Shown: positions 4,926 through 5,434 of the stretch, one piece after another | How the letters are laid out: every line of letters starts with the position of its first letter | How positions within the stretch are numbered: the stretch's first letter is position 1 | NCBI GenBank assembly: GCA_021823905.1 | Contig: JAKALX010000280.1 | Span: 1 to 5,434 of the forward strand | DNA length: 5,434 bases | Source: Chloroflexota bacterium | GTDB taxonomy: Bacteria; Chloroflexota; Dehalococcoidia; Tepidiformales; Tepidiformaceae | Reading direction: 5' to 3' | The notes under the pieces: generated by a model | Databases searched by the model: none | What the model saw: the letters and a program-made list of their open reading frames with translations, nothing else | What the model was told of the DNA's origin: nothing | Made by a program: the position numbers and the translations under genes

Positions 4926-5434
4926 ATGCACGAACCCGAGGCCCTTTCGCCGCTCCGCGTTTTCGTCGTAGCGCCCTACCCATCGGCCCGAGCCGGTCTG
5001 CGCGCCATGCTCGACGGAAGGGAAGGACTTGTGGTGGTCGGCGAGGCAGCGTCGCTCGATGACTCCGGCGAGTTCAGTCCCGGCCACGCCGACGTCGTCG
5101 TCATCGAATTCGAAGGCGCGGCTCCGGCCATGGTGACCACGCTGGATCTGCCGGTCGTGCTGATTGGCCCGGATCCGGCGGTGCTTGGCGCGGTGCGCAT
5201 GGGTGCACGTCCCGGCGCGCTGCTGCTGCGCGACGCGGACGCCGCGGCGTTAGCTGCCGCCGTCCGCGCGGCGGCGCGTGGCCTGGTCGTCCTCGACCCG
5301 GCGGTTGGCGCGGCAGTTCACGCACCAGCCGAGCGAGACGCCGGGAGTGCTGCCGGCGTTTCGCTCACCGCCCGCGAGCGCGCGGTTCTCGGCCTCGTTG
5401 CGATCGGGCTGCCGAACAAGGGCATCGCCCGTGA
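4926..5434 (+). CDS. LuxR/NarL-type response regulator with degenerate receiver (3' end outside window)
   Basis: The first 169 residues are visible; the gene runs off the window. Residues ~10-125 have the receiver-domain layout ('LRVFVVAPYPSARAGLRAML', 'ADVVVIEFEG', 'LPVVLIGPDP', 'GARPGALLLRDAD', 'ALAAAVRAAARG'), and residues 146-169 begin a LuxR-type helix-turn-helix ('LTARERAVLGLVAIGLPNKG', then IAR). The receiver lacks its phosphorylation chemistry: the acidic pair is A16-P17, the phosphoacceptor Asp is E61, the conserved Thr/Ser is G81 and the conserved Lys is R102. It is thus a pseudo-receiver regulator probably controlled by abundance, ligand or partner binding rather than by a kinase. 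The ATG at 4926 begins directly before the receiver; only a weak GGA is upstream. It lies 40 bp after protease B on the same strand, so co-transcription is likely. The target genes are unknown; the adjacent proteases are a reasonable guess. Confidence 0.88.
   Translation, partial: MHEPEALSPLRVFVVAPYPSARAGLRAMLDGREGLVVVGEAASLDDSGEFSPGHADVVVIEFEGAAPAMVTTLDLPVVLIGPDPAVLGAVRMGARPGALLLRDADAAALAAAVRAAARGLVVLDPAVGAAVHAPAERDAGSAAGVSLTARERAVLGLVAIGLPNKGIAR

Overview
The window is GC-rich bacterial DNA with tightly packed genes and no RNA genes, mobile elements or CRISPR. The most likely source is a member of the Chloroflexota (Thermomicrobia-like or a related uncultured lineage). The evidence is a secreted protein ending in the 'GWNLV ... 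GQAYWI' type domain, a second exported protein with a Pro/Thr 'TPAP..TFTPAPTNTP' linker, GTG and TTG starts, and strong third-position G/C. This assignment is an inference from style and families, not from a marker gene.

Layout. 1-477 (+) is the 3' end of a gene for a probably secreted protein. 544-1284 (+) encodes an exported single-pass protein with a signal peptide, a two-cysteine beta-rich domain, a Pro/Thr linker, a C-terminal membrane helix and a short basic tail. Convergent to it, 1309-2166 (-) encodes a crotonase-superfamily (enoyl-CoA hydratase/isomerase) enzyme, and 2294-2890 (-) encodes a DedA/VTT-family membrane protein. A divergent intergenic region (2891-3110) separates these from a rightward cluster: 3111-4007 (+) and 4007-4885 (+), two S1C (HtrA-like) serine protease-PDZ proteins overlapping by one base, and 4926 to the window end (+), a LuxR/NarL-type response regulator cut off inside its DNA-binding domain.

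How the genes may work together. The first two genes look like cell-surface proteins. The crotonase and DedA genes lie on one strand but are separated by 127 bp and have no obvious functional link. The rightward cluster is the most interesting part. Both HtrA-like proteins keep the His-Asp-Ser triad and a PDZ domain, but neither has a visible signal peptide or membrane helix, so both look cytoplasmic. The regulator 40 bp downstream has a receiver domain in which every phosphorylation-site residue I can place is changed (acidic pair, phosphoacceptor Asp, Thr/Ser and Lys). A cytoplasmic protease pair next to a phosphorylation-independent regulator is a reasonable candidate for an undescribed protein-quality or stress-response module, but the functional link is inferred from gene order only.
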